Source: an uncultured Chryseobacterium sp.
GTDB taxonomy: Bacteria > Bacteroidota > Bacteroidia > Flavobacteriales > Weeksellaceae
Length of the DNA: 64,000 nt
Direction: 5' to 3'
Assembly (NCBI GenBank): GCA_913778085.1
Contig: CAJYXJ010000040.1
Location: 124,001 to 188,000 of the forward strand
In this document: piece after piece, positions 52,372 through 60,613 of the stretch
Layout of the letters: every line of letters begins with the position of its first letter
Numbering within the stretch: the first letter of the stretch is position 1
Program-made: the position numbers and the translations under genes
The notes under the pieces: generated by a model
Told to the model about the DNA's origin: nothing
What the model saw: the letters and a program-made list of their open reading frames with translations, nothing else
The model's database searches: none

Positions 52372-52676
52372 CAACTCCTTTTGGTGATTAAATTATAATT
52401 ATCATCGGGATTTCGGAAATTGTTAATCATATGAAGAAGGTTGATCTGATCTGCAGCAATTTCATAAATAATATAATTGTGCTTTGTTACGAGTAATTTA
52501 TGAAAGTCTGTATCTTCATATTTTTGATGGACTAAATTTCCGTTTTCAAGAAGGGAAATCTTTCTTTCTAATATTTCATAAAAATCTTCCACCACTTTAA
52601 AACCCCATTTTTTTATTAAAAAATCTTCAAGATTTTCTAAATCCGATTTGGCTCTATTGGTCCAGCAGATATTCAT
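52371..52676 (-). CDS. RelE/ParE family toxin
   Basis: A 101-residue RelE/ParE superfamily toxin. ICWTNRAKSDLENLEDFL is the usual N-terminal strand-helix, and FHKLLVTKHNYIIYEIAADQINLLHMINNFRNP is the central strand set with a basic and tyrosine-rich surface. Toxins of this fold cut mRNA on the ribosome or poison gyrase; the exact target is not clear here. The Met at 52676 is chosen from an open frame to 52709 because MNICWTNRAK is the domain start. It overlaps the partner gene by 23 bases and the murF-alr start by 1 base. Confidence 0.87.
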   Translation of the reverse strand: MNICWTNRAKSDLENLEDFLIKKWGFKVVEDFYEILERKISLLENGNLVHQKYEDTDFHKLLVTKHNYIIYEIAADQINLLHMINNFRNPDDNYNLITKRS

Positions 52677-52992
52677 GCTTCTTTTTTGCAAGTCTTTCCT
52701 TCGCCTCATTCATTACCATCTTATGATCATGAATTCTGCCATTTTTAACATCTTCCAAACCTTCCTGAATGGCTTTAAGAATGTCTTCCTGTGAATGTTC
52801 TTCCGGCTCAATAATTTCCGCGATTCTCAGCAGTTCTTCCGGAAGGAATTTTTTCTCTTTCATTTTCCGGAAAAAAGTAGGTTCGGAAATCCCGCTCTTT
52901 TCAATAATGTATTTCATTTTGAACGGGGAGTTTTTCAGAATCTCATCAATGGAATTGCTGATTTTTATATAATTTTTGATTTCCAATATCAT
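52654..52992 (-). CDS. HTH antitoxin-like protein paired with the RelE/ParE toxin
   Basis: A 112-residue protein with a helix-turn-helix-like section (KYIIEKSGISEPTFFRKM, about 27-44) and a charged helical C-terminus (HDHKMVMNEAKERLAKKKHEYLL), as in antitoxins that bind DNA and wrap the toxin. It precedes and overlaps the toxin gene, which is the standard order. The family is not recognised by name. It is likely to repress its own promoter. Confidence 0.78.
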   Translation of the reverse strand: MILEIKNYIKISNSIDEILKNSPFKMKYIIEKSGISEPTFFRKMKEKKFLPEELLRIAEIIEPEEHSQEDILKAIQEGLEDVKNGRIHDHKMVMNEAKERLAKKKHEYLLDQ

Positions 52993-53052
52993 TTTCCGAT
53001 AGTTTTTACTATTAAATTTTAAGCAAAAATACGGATAAAATTTGATATAGAT

Positions 53053-53637
53053 TTAGTTTTTATCCAAAACTTCATCTACGAAAACCCTACGGCTTACCGC
53101 TTCGTAAGCTTCTGTCTCTCCGAGTTCTACCAGATCTTTGCCTTCGGAAATCCTCATCGAGTAATTGGCAAGGTTTCCGGTCCTTCTGCAGATGGCATGC
53201 ACCTTCGTTACATATTCCGCAGTAGCCATCAGGTTGGGCATGGGTCCGAAAGGCCTTCCCAGGAAATCCATATCCAGCCCGGCAATCACAACGCGGACTC
53301 CGCTGTTGGCAAGCTGATTGGCAATATACACAATGCTTTCATCGAAAAACTGGGCTTCATCTATTCCTACGACGTGGCAATTGGAGGCCAGCAGCAGGAT
53401 TTCGCTGGGATTTTCCACCGACGTGCTGCGGATCTTGTTCTGGTTATGGGAAACTACATCTTCATCCGAATACCGCGTATCCAGTTTCGGTTTAAAAATT
53501 TCTACATTCTGCCCCGCCATTTCGGCTCTTCTCAGTCTCCGGATCAGCTCTTCGGTTTTTCCGGAAAACATTGAGCCACAAATTACTTCCATCCAACCGC
53601 TTTGTTTGGAATGATTAATTGTATTTTCTAAAAACAT
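53053..53637 (-). CDS. tdk: Thymidine kinase
   Basis: A 194-residue type II thymidine kinase for the dTMP salvage pathway. GSMFSGKTEELIRRL (21-35) is the P-loop and DEAQFF holds the catalytic Glu region. The zinc-binding cysteines near the C-terminus are reduced: only AICRRTG is visible, so the usual CxxC...C set looks partly lost. The TK fold is otherwise complete. Cytosolic. It is divergent from the acidic repeat gene downstream. Confidence 0.95.
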   Translation of the reverse strand: MFLENTINHSKQSGWMEVICGSMFSGKTEELIRRLRRAEMAGQNVEIFKPKLDTRYSDEDVVSHNQNKIRSTSVENPSEILLLASNCHVVGIDEAQFFDESIVYIANQLANSGVRVVIAGLDMDFLGRPFGPMPNLMATAEYVTKVHAICRRTGNLANYSMRISEGKDLVELGETEAYEAVSRRVFVDEVLDKN

Positions 53638-53697
53638 TTGTTAAATTAGCCGTATATTTTCAAGATCAAAAGTAAGCAATTTTAACAAGATTCTTCT

Positions 53698-55101
53698 ATG
53701 CAGAACATCCAAGATTTAAAGGAAAAGATTTTTTTTGAATCCAGGAATATCATTGGTATTCTGGACAAAGTAAGCCATGTCGACGAGCTTTCGTCCAAGC
53801 TGGATCTTGTAGAGGAGCTGGCCGAAAGAATTTCTTTCCTGCGTCTGCTGGAAAAGAATATCGCGTATTTCGGAGGTGAAAATTTTTCGCCGGTTCCGGA
53901 AAATAATGAAAATTTTTACCGATCCGGTGAAAATGATGAAGTAACGGAAGAGGAAGCGATTTTCAACAATGAGCTGAATGAAATTAATGAAAAAGAACCC
54001 GGCAGTTACTCGGATCAGGTGACTGAAGAAGAGGCGATTTTCAATAATCAGCTAAATGAAATTGTAGAAGAAGAACTTCACGAAACTTTGGTTAATTTTG
54101 CAGAAGAAAATAAAGGAGCAGGTGTTCAGGAAGTACTGAATGACAACGTAGGTGTTTTTAACGATCAGCCGGATGAGAATAATAACGAACCGGATAGTTC
54201 TAAGATCAATGTAGAACCGGATAATTTTCCGGATGAAGAAAAAATTCCTGCTGAATCTGATCCTGATGATGAAAAGACAGAAGAAGAGGCCGTTTTCAAC
54301 AACCAGTTGAATGAAATCGATGAATTTGAAAATGAGATTTCGGATAATGACGGGGAAATTTTAAATTCATTTGAGGAAGAAGAAAGGATTCTGAACAATT
54401 ATGAATCTTCTTCGGAACTGGAAGAGCATCCTGCGGAAGAAACCAATGACCCCTTGTTTTCATCCCAGATGATGGGACAGGGAGAGATAGCCAGCGATAC
54501 TTCCGGTGCGGAAAATATTGTAAATGATCTCAAAAACGAGTCGGCAGAAGAAGAGAAACAGGAAGAATCTGTTTTGGCAGAAATAAATGACAGAAGGAAA
54601 ATTGTAGACATCCAAATTCCGGTTTCTGAAGAAAAAGAAGAGAAAAGATCTGATGAAAGCTTTGAAAGCCTCGAGGCATATCATGCTTACAATCATGATA
54701 AAAAGATAAAACTGGCCAATATAAGAGGCCTGAAAGCTGTGCAGTCACTTTTTGATGACGATCATCTTGAAAGGGAACTGCCGGCGGAAAAACCAGCTCC
54801 TGCAGAGAAAAAAGAAGAGACAGGAAGCATTTTAAAAACCAATATTCCGACTGATTTTATGGAAGCGGAAAAGAAGAAGCCTGAGTTTAAACTGGATTTG
54901 AATGACAGGATTGCCTTTTCCAAGACCTTATTCAGAGGAAGCCAGTCTGAGCTGAACGAAGTAGTAGCTCATCTCAACAGCTTTAAAACGCTGGAAGAAG
55001 CAAAAGAATACCTGAGTGATCTCTATTATTCCAGAAAATGGAACAAGGTGGATGAATATGCTCAAAGGCTTTGGATATTGGTGGAAAATAAATTTTTATA
55101 A
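53698..55101 (+). CDS. Acidic repeat protein with a conserved-looking C-terminal part
   Basis: A 467-residue, very acidic protein with no signal peptide. Residues about 1-60 are helical. Residues 80-300 are low complexity with three copies of EEAxFNNxLNEI (about 85-96, 111-122 and 197-207). The last 90 residues (LNDRIAFSKTLFRGSQSEL to the end) look like a compact, ordered domain with a helical EYLSDLYYSRKWNKVDEYA segment. The combination is found in other Bacteroidota as I recall; the function is unknown. It precedes rsmI by 8 bases and is probably co-transcribed with it. Confidence 0.75.
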   Translation: MQNIQDLKEKIFFESRNIIGILDKVSHVDELSSKLDLVEELAERISFLRLLEKNIAYFGGENFSPVPENNENFYRSGENDEVTEEEAIFNNELNEINEKEPGSYSDQVTEEEAIFNNQLNEIVEEELHETLVNFAEENKGAGVQEVLNDNVGVFNDQPDENNNEPDSSKINVEPDNFPDEEKIPAESDPDDEKTEEEAVFNNQLNEIDEFENEISDNDGEILNSFEEEERILNNYESSSELEEHPAEETNDPLFSSQMMGQGEIASDTSGAENIVNDLKNESAEEEKQEESVLAEINDRRKIVDIQIPVSEEKEEKRSDESFESLEAYHAYNHDKKIKLANIRGLKAVQSLFDDDHLERELPAEKPAPAEKKEETGSILKTNIPTDFMEAEKKKPEFKLDLNDRIAFSKTLFRGSQSELNEVVAHLNSFKTLEEAKEYLSDLYYSRKWNKVDEYAQRLWILVENKFL

Positions 55102-55109
55102 ACTTAATT

Positions 55110-55784
55110 TTGAGCGGAATCCTATATTTTGTTCCTACACCGGTCGGGAACCTCGAAGATATGACCTTCAGAGCGGTAAATATTCTGAAAGAGGTTGATT
55201 ATATCTTATGCGAAGACACAAGAACTTCCGGAATTCTTTTAAAACATTTCGAGATTTCAAAACCTTTGAAGTCTTATCATTTGCACAACGAACATCAGGC
55301 TACCGAAAAAGTGATCACCGATCTTAAAAACGGTCAGAATATCGCCATCATCACCGATGCGGGGACCCCCGGAATTTCAGATCCCGGTTATCTGCTGGCC
55401 AAAGCGGGTTCGGATCACCATATCGAAATGATCTGTCTTCCGGGAGCTACAGCTTTTGTTCCGGCACTTGTGGTTTCGGGATTACCCAACAATGAATTTC
55501 TGTTTGCCGGATTTCTTCCCCAGAAAAAAGGCCGCCAAACCAAGCTGAAGCAGCTGGCTGAGGAAAAAAAGACCATTGTTTTATACGAAAGTCCGCACAA
55601 GATCAATACCACTTTGGAGCAGATCAGGGAATTCTTCGGTGAGGAAACCAAAGTAAGCCTGAGTCGCGAAATCTCCAAAAAATTTGAAGAAACCAAACGC
55701 GGAACAATTCTTGAACTCATTGAATTTTCAAAAAGCAAGACCTTAAAAGGCGAAATCGTTCTCATTGTAAATAATTCCATTTAA
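55110..55784 (+). CDS. rsmI: 16S rRNA (cytidine(1402)-2'-O)-methyltransferase RsmI
   Basis: A 224-residue SAM-dependent tetrapyrrole-methylase-fold enzyme that methylates the 2'-OH of C1402 of 16S rRNA. GILYFVPTPVGNLEDMTFRA (3-22) and CEDTRTSGILLKHF (34-47) are RsmI marks, with ITDAGTPGISDPGY in the middle. No ATG is available at the right place, so the TTG at 55110 is taken as start (Leu codon read as Met). The WG-repeat gene follows directly after the stop. Confidence 0.93.
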   Translation: MSGILYFVPTPVGNLEDMTFRAVNILKEVDYILCEDTRTSGILLKHFEISKPLKSYHLHNEHQATEKVITDLKNGQNIAIITDAGTPGISDPGYLLAKAGSDHHIEMICLPGATAFVPALVVSGLPNNEFLFAGFLPQKKGRQTKLKQLAEEKKTIVLYESPHKINTTLEQIREFFGEETKVSLSREISKKFEETKRGTILELIEFSKSKTLKGEIVLIVNNSI

Positions 55785-57263
55785 TTGAAAAATTTAATTT
55801 TCGTACTGCTTTCGTCGGTCTGCCTTGGCCAGACGGATCAGTATAAGCAGATTCTTTTAACCAAAAAAATCGGTAAAGAGGTCCGTTCCTATTCAAAAGG
55901 TTACGGCACGTTTACCGATGCGCGAACCGGAAAGAGCGGCATTGTGGATTCTCTGGGCAATATTACTTTTGATTATGCTTTTAAAAGCGAGATTTCACCT
56001 TTATGGAAAGACCGTTTTGTACTGAAAGCAAAGGCAGGAAAAGCCAATGGGAAAACGGCGGTTATTGATGCTAAAGGAAAGGAAGTCATTCCGATGGATT
56101 TGTTTAAATTCAGGACCTGGGAGAATAAGGATCGTTTGATCTATACGAACCGCGGAAAAGATTGTGTATATGATTTTAACGGAAATCTGATCATTCCGGT
56201 TTCGGAGAGGATTGTATTCGGAAGCGAAAACAGGTTTTTTGTAAAAAATGACGGGATATGGATGATTTATGATTTCAACGGTAAAAAAATATCAGACCGG
56301 GAATTCGCGGAAGATCTGCGCTTTTACAAAGGCCGGACCTATCTTATGAAAGGAGAGAAATCCGGTGAGGTAATCGATAATAACGGAACAACGCTCAGCA
56401 CGATTTCCAGCCATAATGTAGATAATATCAATGCTTATCCTTATCTTATTACTCTGGACTCTGCAAAAGAACGATACGGAATTATTGATGAAAAAGAGAA
56501 CATCATCGCTGATGAAATGTACGAACAGGCGTTCGTGGGGAGAGAATATATTTACCTTACGAAAGATGATAAAGTAAGCATTTTTTCAAAGAAGGAAGGG
56601 AAGCTGTATGATCTTGATTATCATTATGTAAACCCACTTTTTAATGGATTGTTTAAAACTTCTCAGGACCAGAAAAACCCTAAGGCTGCCGTTGTGCGCC
56701 TGAATGGGGAAGTAGTATTTCCAAAAGAATATGACAGGGTGGAAGGACTTACGATTTCCGGGGATAAATACCTGTATCTCAGAAAAGATGACGAAGAAGA
56801 AATCCTGAATAAAGATTTGAAAAATATCCTGAACAGCGATGAGTACGGCATTGAAAAAATATTTCCGAATACACTCATTCTCAACAGAAGCGATAATTAT
56901 TATATATTCACTCCTAAAACCGGGATTTACAAAGAATTAAAAGGTCTTAAAGAAATCCGCGAGTCGGAGCTTTATCCTGCACTTGTAGGAAAAAATGCAC
57001 TTAACCTTTACGGGATGATGGATGAAAACGGAAATGAAATCATTCCCTTTATTTATGACGACATTACTACTTTCCTGGGATCGAATGAATTTATCGTAAA
57101 AAAAGATAATAAATTCGGGCTTACCAATCATAAAAATGAACCGCTGACGGAAGTAAAATATGATAAATTTACCAATGACAAAAAAGGGATCAGGCTTACA
57201 AAAGGAAAAGAAACTGAATTCATTTATTTTACCGAGCAGAAGGATGGTAATTTTATTGATTGA
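55785..57263 (+). CDS. Secreted WG-repeat protein
   Basis: A 492-residue exported protein. The N-terminus MKNLIFVLLSSVCLGQTDQ is a signal peptide. The start is TTG, immediately after the rsmI stop at 55782-55784. The body consists of repeated beta units with GIVDSLGNITFDYAFK, then FGLTNHKNEPLTEVKYD-like text, resembling WG (KWG) repeats that form beta sheets on the outer surface. Exact function is unknown. It is coupled to rsmI. Confidence 0.8.
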   Translation: MKNLIFVLLSSVCLGQTDQYKQILLTKKIGKEVRSYSKGYGTFTDARTGKSGIVDSLGNITFDYAFKSEISPLWKDRFVLKAKAGKANGKTAVIDAKGKEVIPMDLFKFRTWENKDRLIYTNRGKDCVYDFNGNLIIPVSERIVFGSENRFFVKNDGIWMIYDFNGKKISDREFAEDLRFYKGRTYLMKGEKSGEVIDNNGTTLSTISSHNVDNINAYPYLITLDSAKERYGIIDEKENIIADEMYEQAFVGREYIYLTKDDKVSIFSKKEGKLYDLDYHYVNPLFNGLFKTSQDQKNPKAAVVRLNGEVVFPKEYDRVEGLTISGDKYLYLRKDDEEEILNKDLKNILNSDEYGIEKIFPNTLILNRSDNYYIFTPKTGIYKELKGLKEIRESELYPALVGKNALNLYGMMDENGNEIIPFIYDDITTFLGSNEFIVKKDNKFGLTNHKNEPLTEVKYDKFTNDKKGIRLTKGKETEFIYFTEQKDGNFID

Positions 57264-57348
57264 GCAAGGGTAAGCCATGTATGATAAAAAACAGCTGGAA
57301 AATTTAGCTAAAAGAGTGATTTAAAATGTAATGAATAACATTTTGTAA

Positions 57349-57356
57349 TATCTTTG
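57349..57356 (+). promoter_or_regulatory. TAnnTTTG -7-like box before fabG
   Basis: TATCTTTG lies 90 bases before the fabG ATG and fits the Bacteroidetes -7 element. A clear TTTG -33 partner is not seen, so this is a tentative promoter. Confidence 0.35.
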
Positions 57357-57446
57357 CGCACTGTTTTGTTTCTGTGAAATGAAATGATGTATATTAGCCA
57401 ACTTTCAAGGGGCGAATAGGTTATAAAGAAAATAATTGTCATATAT

Positions 57447-58190
57447 ATGAAACTATTAGAAGGAAAAGTAGCGCTAATAACGGGAGCTACACGGGGAATC
57501 GGTAAAGGAATTGCTGAAATGTATGCCCAGCAGGGAGCAAAGATCGCATTTACCTACGCCGGTTCTGTGGATAAAGCTAGGGAATTGGAAGCGGCTTTAA
57601 GTTCTGTCACCCAAATCAAAGGGTACCAGTCGGATGCATCGGATTTTGATGCTGCGCAGACTCTGGTGGATGAAGTAATTGCTGAATTTGGTAAAATCGA
57701 TATTCTGATCAACAATGCAGGAATCACCAAAGACAACCTGCTCTTAAGAATGTCCAAAGAAGACTGGGACAAAGTAATCAATGTAAACCTCGATTCCGTA
57801 TTCAACCTTACAAAAGCGGTAATCAAGCCGATGATGAAGGCTAAAGCAGGATCCATTATCAATATGACATCCGTGGTAGGAATCAGTGGAAATGCGGGAC
57901 AGGCTAATTATGCAGCTTCAAAGGCAGGCGTAATCGGCTTTACAAAATCGGTCGCTTTGGAACTGGGTTCCAGAAATATCCGTTGCAACGCAATTGCTCC
58001 GGGGTTCATCCAGACTGAAATGACGGATGCCTTAGATGATAAAGCCAAAGAAAAATGGAATGAATCGATCCCGATGAAAAAGCTCGGCCAGACCCGGGAT
58101 GTTGCCAATGCCTGCGTTTTTTTAGGAAGTGAAATGGCTTCTTACATTACCGGGCAGACCTTAAATGTGGATGGAGGCTTATTAACATAA
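57447..58190 (+). CDS. fabG: 3-oxoacyl-[acyl-carrier-protein] reductase
   Basis: A 247-residue FabG, the NADPH-dependent reductase of the fatty acid elongation cycle. TGATRGIGKGIAEMYA (13-28) is the cofactor loop, NNAGITKDNLLLRM is the FabG-specific follow-on, and YAASKAG holds the catalytic Tyr and Lys. The end GQTLNVDGGLLT is typical. Cytosolic and likely essential if it is the only copy. It is transcribed alone with a shared bidirectional terminator. Confidence 0.95.
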   Translation: MKLLEGKVALITGATRGIGKGIAEMYAQQGAKIAFTYAGSVDKARELEAALSSVTQIKGYQSDASDFDAAQTLVDEVIAEFGKIDILINNAGITKDNLLLRMSKEDWDKVINVNLDSVFNLTKAVIKPMMKAKAGSIINMTSVVGISGNAGQANYAASKAGVIGFTKSVALELGSRNIRCNAIAPGFIQTEMTDALDDKAKEKWNESIPMKKLGQTRDVANACVFLGSEMASYITGQTLNVDGGLLT

Positions 58191-58215
58191 GAATCATTTA
58201 AATAAAATATAAACA

Positions 58216-58242
58216 AAAATCCGTCCCATTGCGACGGATTTT
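58216..58242. terminator. Bidirectional terminator between fabG and guaC
   Basis: Perfect stem AAAATCCGTC/GACGGATTTT with a 7-base loop between convergent stops, with A/T runs on both sides. Confidence 0.88.
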
Positions 58243-58277
58243 CTGTTTGAATTTATCTTAACTATCTTCCTGAATCC

Positions 58278-59318
58278 TTAGTCTTTAAATACCTGGTTTT
58301 CCTGCTCCTGAACTCTGATGAATGTTGTTCTTTTCGACAGCTCCTTCAATTTTGAGGCCCCTACATACGTACAGGTAGAACGTACGCCGCCGAGGATATC
58401 TTTTACCGTTTCCGAAACCGGACCTTTATAAGCCACTTTTACCGTTTTTCCTTCGGAAGCACGATACTCCGCAACACCTCCCGAATGTTTGTCCATGGCT
58501 GTCTTTGAGCTCATGCCGTAGAAAAGCCGGTATTTCTTGCCGTTTTCCTCTACCATTTCCCCTCCGCTTTCGTCATGGCCGGCAAACATGCCTCCCAGCA
58601 TTACGAAATCGGCTCCGCCTCCGAAAGCTTTGGCAACATCGCCCGGAACTTTACAGCCGCCGTCTGCGATAATATGGCCGCCCAATCCGTGAGCAGCATC
58701 CGAACATTCGATAATTGCGGAAAGCTGAGGATATCCCACTCCGGTTTTTACCCGGGTTGTACATACCGAGCCTGGACCGATTCCGACTTTAATGATATCG
58801 GCACCTACCAAAAGGAGTTCTTCTACCATTTCTCCGGTTACTACATTTCCGGCCATGATAATCTTATCCGGGAAATTGGCCCTTGCTTTCTTCACAAACT
58901 CCACAAAATATTCGGAATAGCCATTGGCAACATCGATGCAGAGAAACTCGATTTTAGGGTGCAGTTCGAGGATTCTTCCTAGTTTTTCTTCGTCAGCTTT
59001 CCCTGTTCCGGTGCTTAAAGCAATATATTGATGAATCTCTTCGGGCTGGCTGTCTAGAAATCCCGTCCATTCTTCTACTGAATAATGCTTATGAACGGCC
59101 GTAATGATCTTTTCTTTGGCCAGTTCCACTGCCATTTCAAAAGTTCCCACCGTATCCATATTGGCCGCGATAATGGGAATTCCCTTCCATTTTCTGCGGG
59201 TATGCTTAAAAGTAAATTCTCTTTCCAGATCCACTTCCGAACGGGATTTCAGCGTGGAACGCTTCGGACGGAACATTACATCCTTAAACCCCAGTTTTAT
59301 ATCATATTCTATTCTCAT
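58278..59318 (-). CDS. guaC: GMP reductase
   Basis: A 346-residue GMP reductase, which turns GMP to IMP with NADPH and ammonia release. [13 protein letters not shown] near the start, [18 protein letters not shown] with the catalytic Cys and the [21 protein letters not shown] segment (split at Gly runs) are present. The CBS domains of IMP dehydrogenase are missing, which separates it from GuaB. The frame opens at 59438, but the Met at 59318 ([14 protein letters not shown]) is the family start. Cytosolic. Confidence 0.88.
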   Translation of the reverse strand: MRIEYDIKLGFKDVMFRPKRSTLKSRSEVDLEREFTFKHTRRKWKGIPIIAANMDTVGTFEMAVELAKEKIITAVHKHYSVEEWTGFLDSQPEEIHQYIALSTGTGKADEEKLGRILELHPKIEFLCIDVANGYSEYFVEFVKKARANFPDKIIMAGNVVTGEMVEELLLVGADIIKVGIGPGSVCTTRVKTGVGYPQLSAIIECSDAAHGLGGHIIADGGCKVPGDVAKAFGGGADFVMLGGMFAGHDESGGEMVEENGKKYRLFYGMSSKTAMDKHSGGVAEYRASEGKTVKVAYKGPVSETVKDILGGVRSTCTYVGASKLKELSKRTTFIRVQEQENQVFKD

Positions 59319-59611
59319 AATTTGGAAAATTATTTTACTTAAATGTATGAAAAAACTTTGATTGAAACGTTTTGAAGCTGCTTTGAATTTAATGTCAGAA
59401 TCAGATGGAGCTTTAAGATTACTTATAATCGAATTCAAACCCAGGAATTGTATAGGATCATTCTTAAATAGATTAATGTATTGATAAACAGTTGTTTTGG
59501 GTGTTTTAATTCAATTAATTTATTTAATCCGGAAGACAAAAAACGCCTTATGCTGAAATCTGATCTATAATATCATCACATTTGTTAATTAAAAACAATA
59601 TTTTTGAGACT

Positions 59612-60364
59612 ATGGATTTTCCCGTCACTTTTCAAATGTTCGGCAAATCGGTACTTGCCCATCCGCTTTTTGAGGCATTAGGGATGTTTATCGGCATGCG
59701 CTATTACTTCTATCTGAAAAGAAAATCCAGAGAGAAGACGTCATTCAATACTTCGGCAGCTGTTCTTATCGGCGCAACAGCAGGCGCTTTACTGGGTTCC
59801 AAACTCATTGGAAACCTTGAAAATCCGTATAAACTTTTTGAGCATTTCGATCTGAGGACAATCTGGACCAATAACACGATTGTCGGAGGATTGGCGTTTG
59901 GATTGATCGGGGTAGAGCTGGCTAAAAAAATAGTGGGGCACAAAGAAAGCACCGGCGACCTGATCGTTTTTCCGTTGATGCTTGCGATGATCATCGGAAG
60001 AATCGGCTGTTTTCTTACCGGGATTTATGAAGAGACGTACGGAGTACCAACTGATTCCGTTTTCGGGATGTATCTGGGAGATCAGTACCGCAGACATCCG
60101 GTAGCCTTGTATGAAATTGCTTTTCTGATTGCTTTATGGGTTGTTTTAAAAGTTATTCAGAGAAAAAGCAACTATCCTTCAGGGTTTATTTTTCAGCTGT
60201 TTATGCTGTGTTACTTTACCTTCAGGTTCCTGCTGGATTTTATTAAGCCGAGGCTGGAACTGGCAGGAACTTTGGGAACGATCCAGATGGTATGTATTTG
60301 CGTAATTATTTATTACATTTATAAAATTAAAAATACCTTTCGTTTTAACCACTCATACATATAA
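59612..60364 (+). CDS. Lgt-like prolipoprotein diacylglyceryl transferase family paralogue
   Basis: A 250-residue inner-membrane protein with about seven spans. It resembles Lgt, with HPLFEALGMFIGM, GRIGCFLTGIYEETYG and RHPVALYE (Lgt: RHPSQLYE). Key Lgt residues differ: the GRIGN Asn is Cys, and the GGMSFHGG loop with its essential His is GGLAFG. It may thus move or bind a different lipid group rather than attach diacylglycerol to lipoproteins. It heads a three-gene plus-strand unit with a small membrane protein and a radical SAM enzyme. Confidence 0.85.
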   Translation: MDFPVTFQMFGKSVLAHPLFEALGMFIGMRYYFYLKRKSREKTSFNTSAAVLIGATAGALLGSKLIGNLENPYKLFEHFDLRTIWTNNTIVGGLAFGLIGVELAKKIVGHKESTGDLIVFPLMLAMIIGRIGCFLTGIYEETYGVPTDSVFGMYLGDQYRRHPVALYEIAFLIALWVVLKVIQRKSNYPSGFIFQLFMLCYFTFRFLLDFIKPRLELAGTLGTIQMVCICVIIYYIYKIKNTFRFNHSYI

Positions 60365-60367
60365 AAC

Positions 60368-60604
60368 ATGAAAACCCTGACAATTTTGGAAGTCGGTAAT
60401 TTGGGAGGCCTGGTTCTGATGGTTATCCTGATCATTCTTTTTGCGGCTTCGGTTTTTTCCCTGATTTTTACTGTTATGGTGAAAATTATTTACGAATGGA
60501 ACAACGATAAAAAATTTTCACGGAAGCAGTTTATCCAGACCATGCTAATCTGTCTGCTGTTTTGCGGTTTGGTGAGTGGATTCATTTGCGGAGGAGGACT
60601 ATAA
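60368..60604 (+). CDS. Small two-span membrane protein
   Basis: A 78-residue protein with two hydrophobic segments (about 12-39 and 59-75) and a basic loop between them (NDKKFSRKQF). No family is recognised. It begins 3 bases after the Lgt-like gene and ends 9 bases before the radical SAM gene, so it is surely in the same operon. It could anchor or assist one of the two larger proteins (inference). Confidence 0.7.
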   Translation: MKTLTILEVGNLGGLVLMVILIILFAASVFSLIFTVMVKIIYEWNNDKKFSRKQFIQTMLICLLFCGLVSGFICGGGL

Positions 60605-60613
60605 AATAAAATT

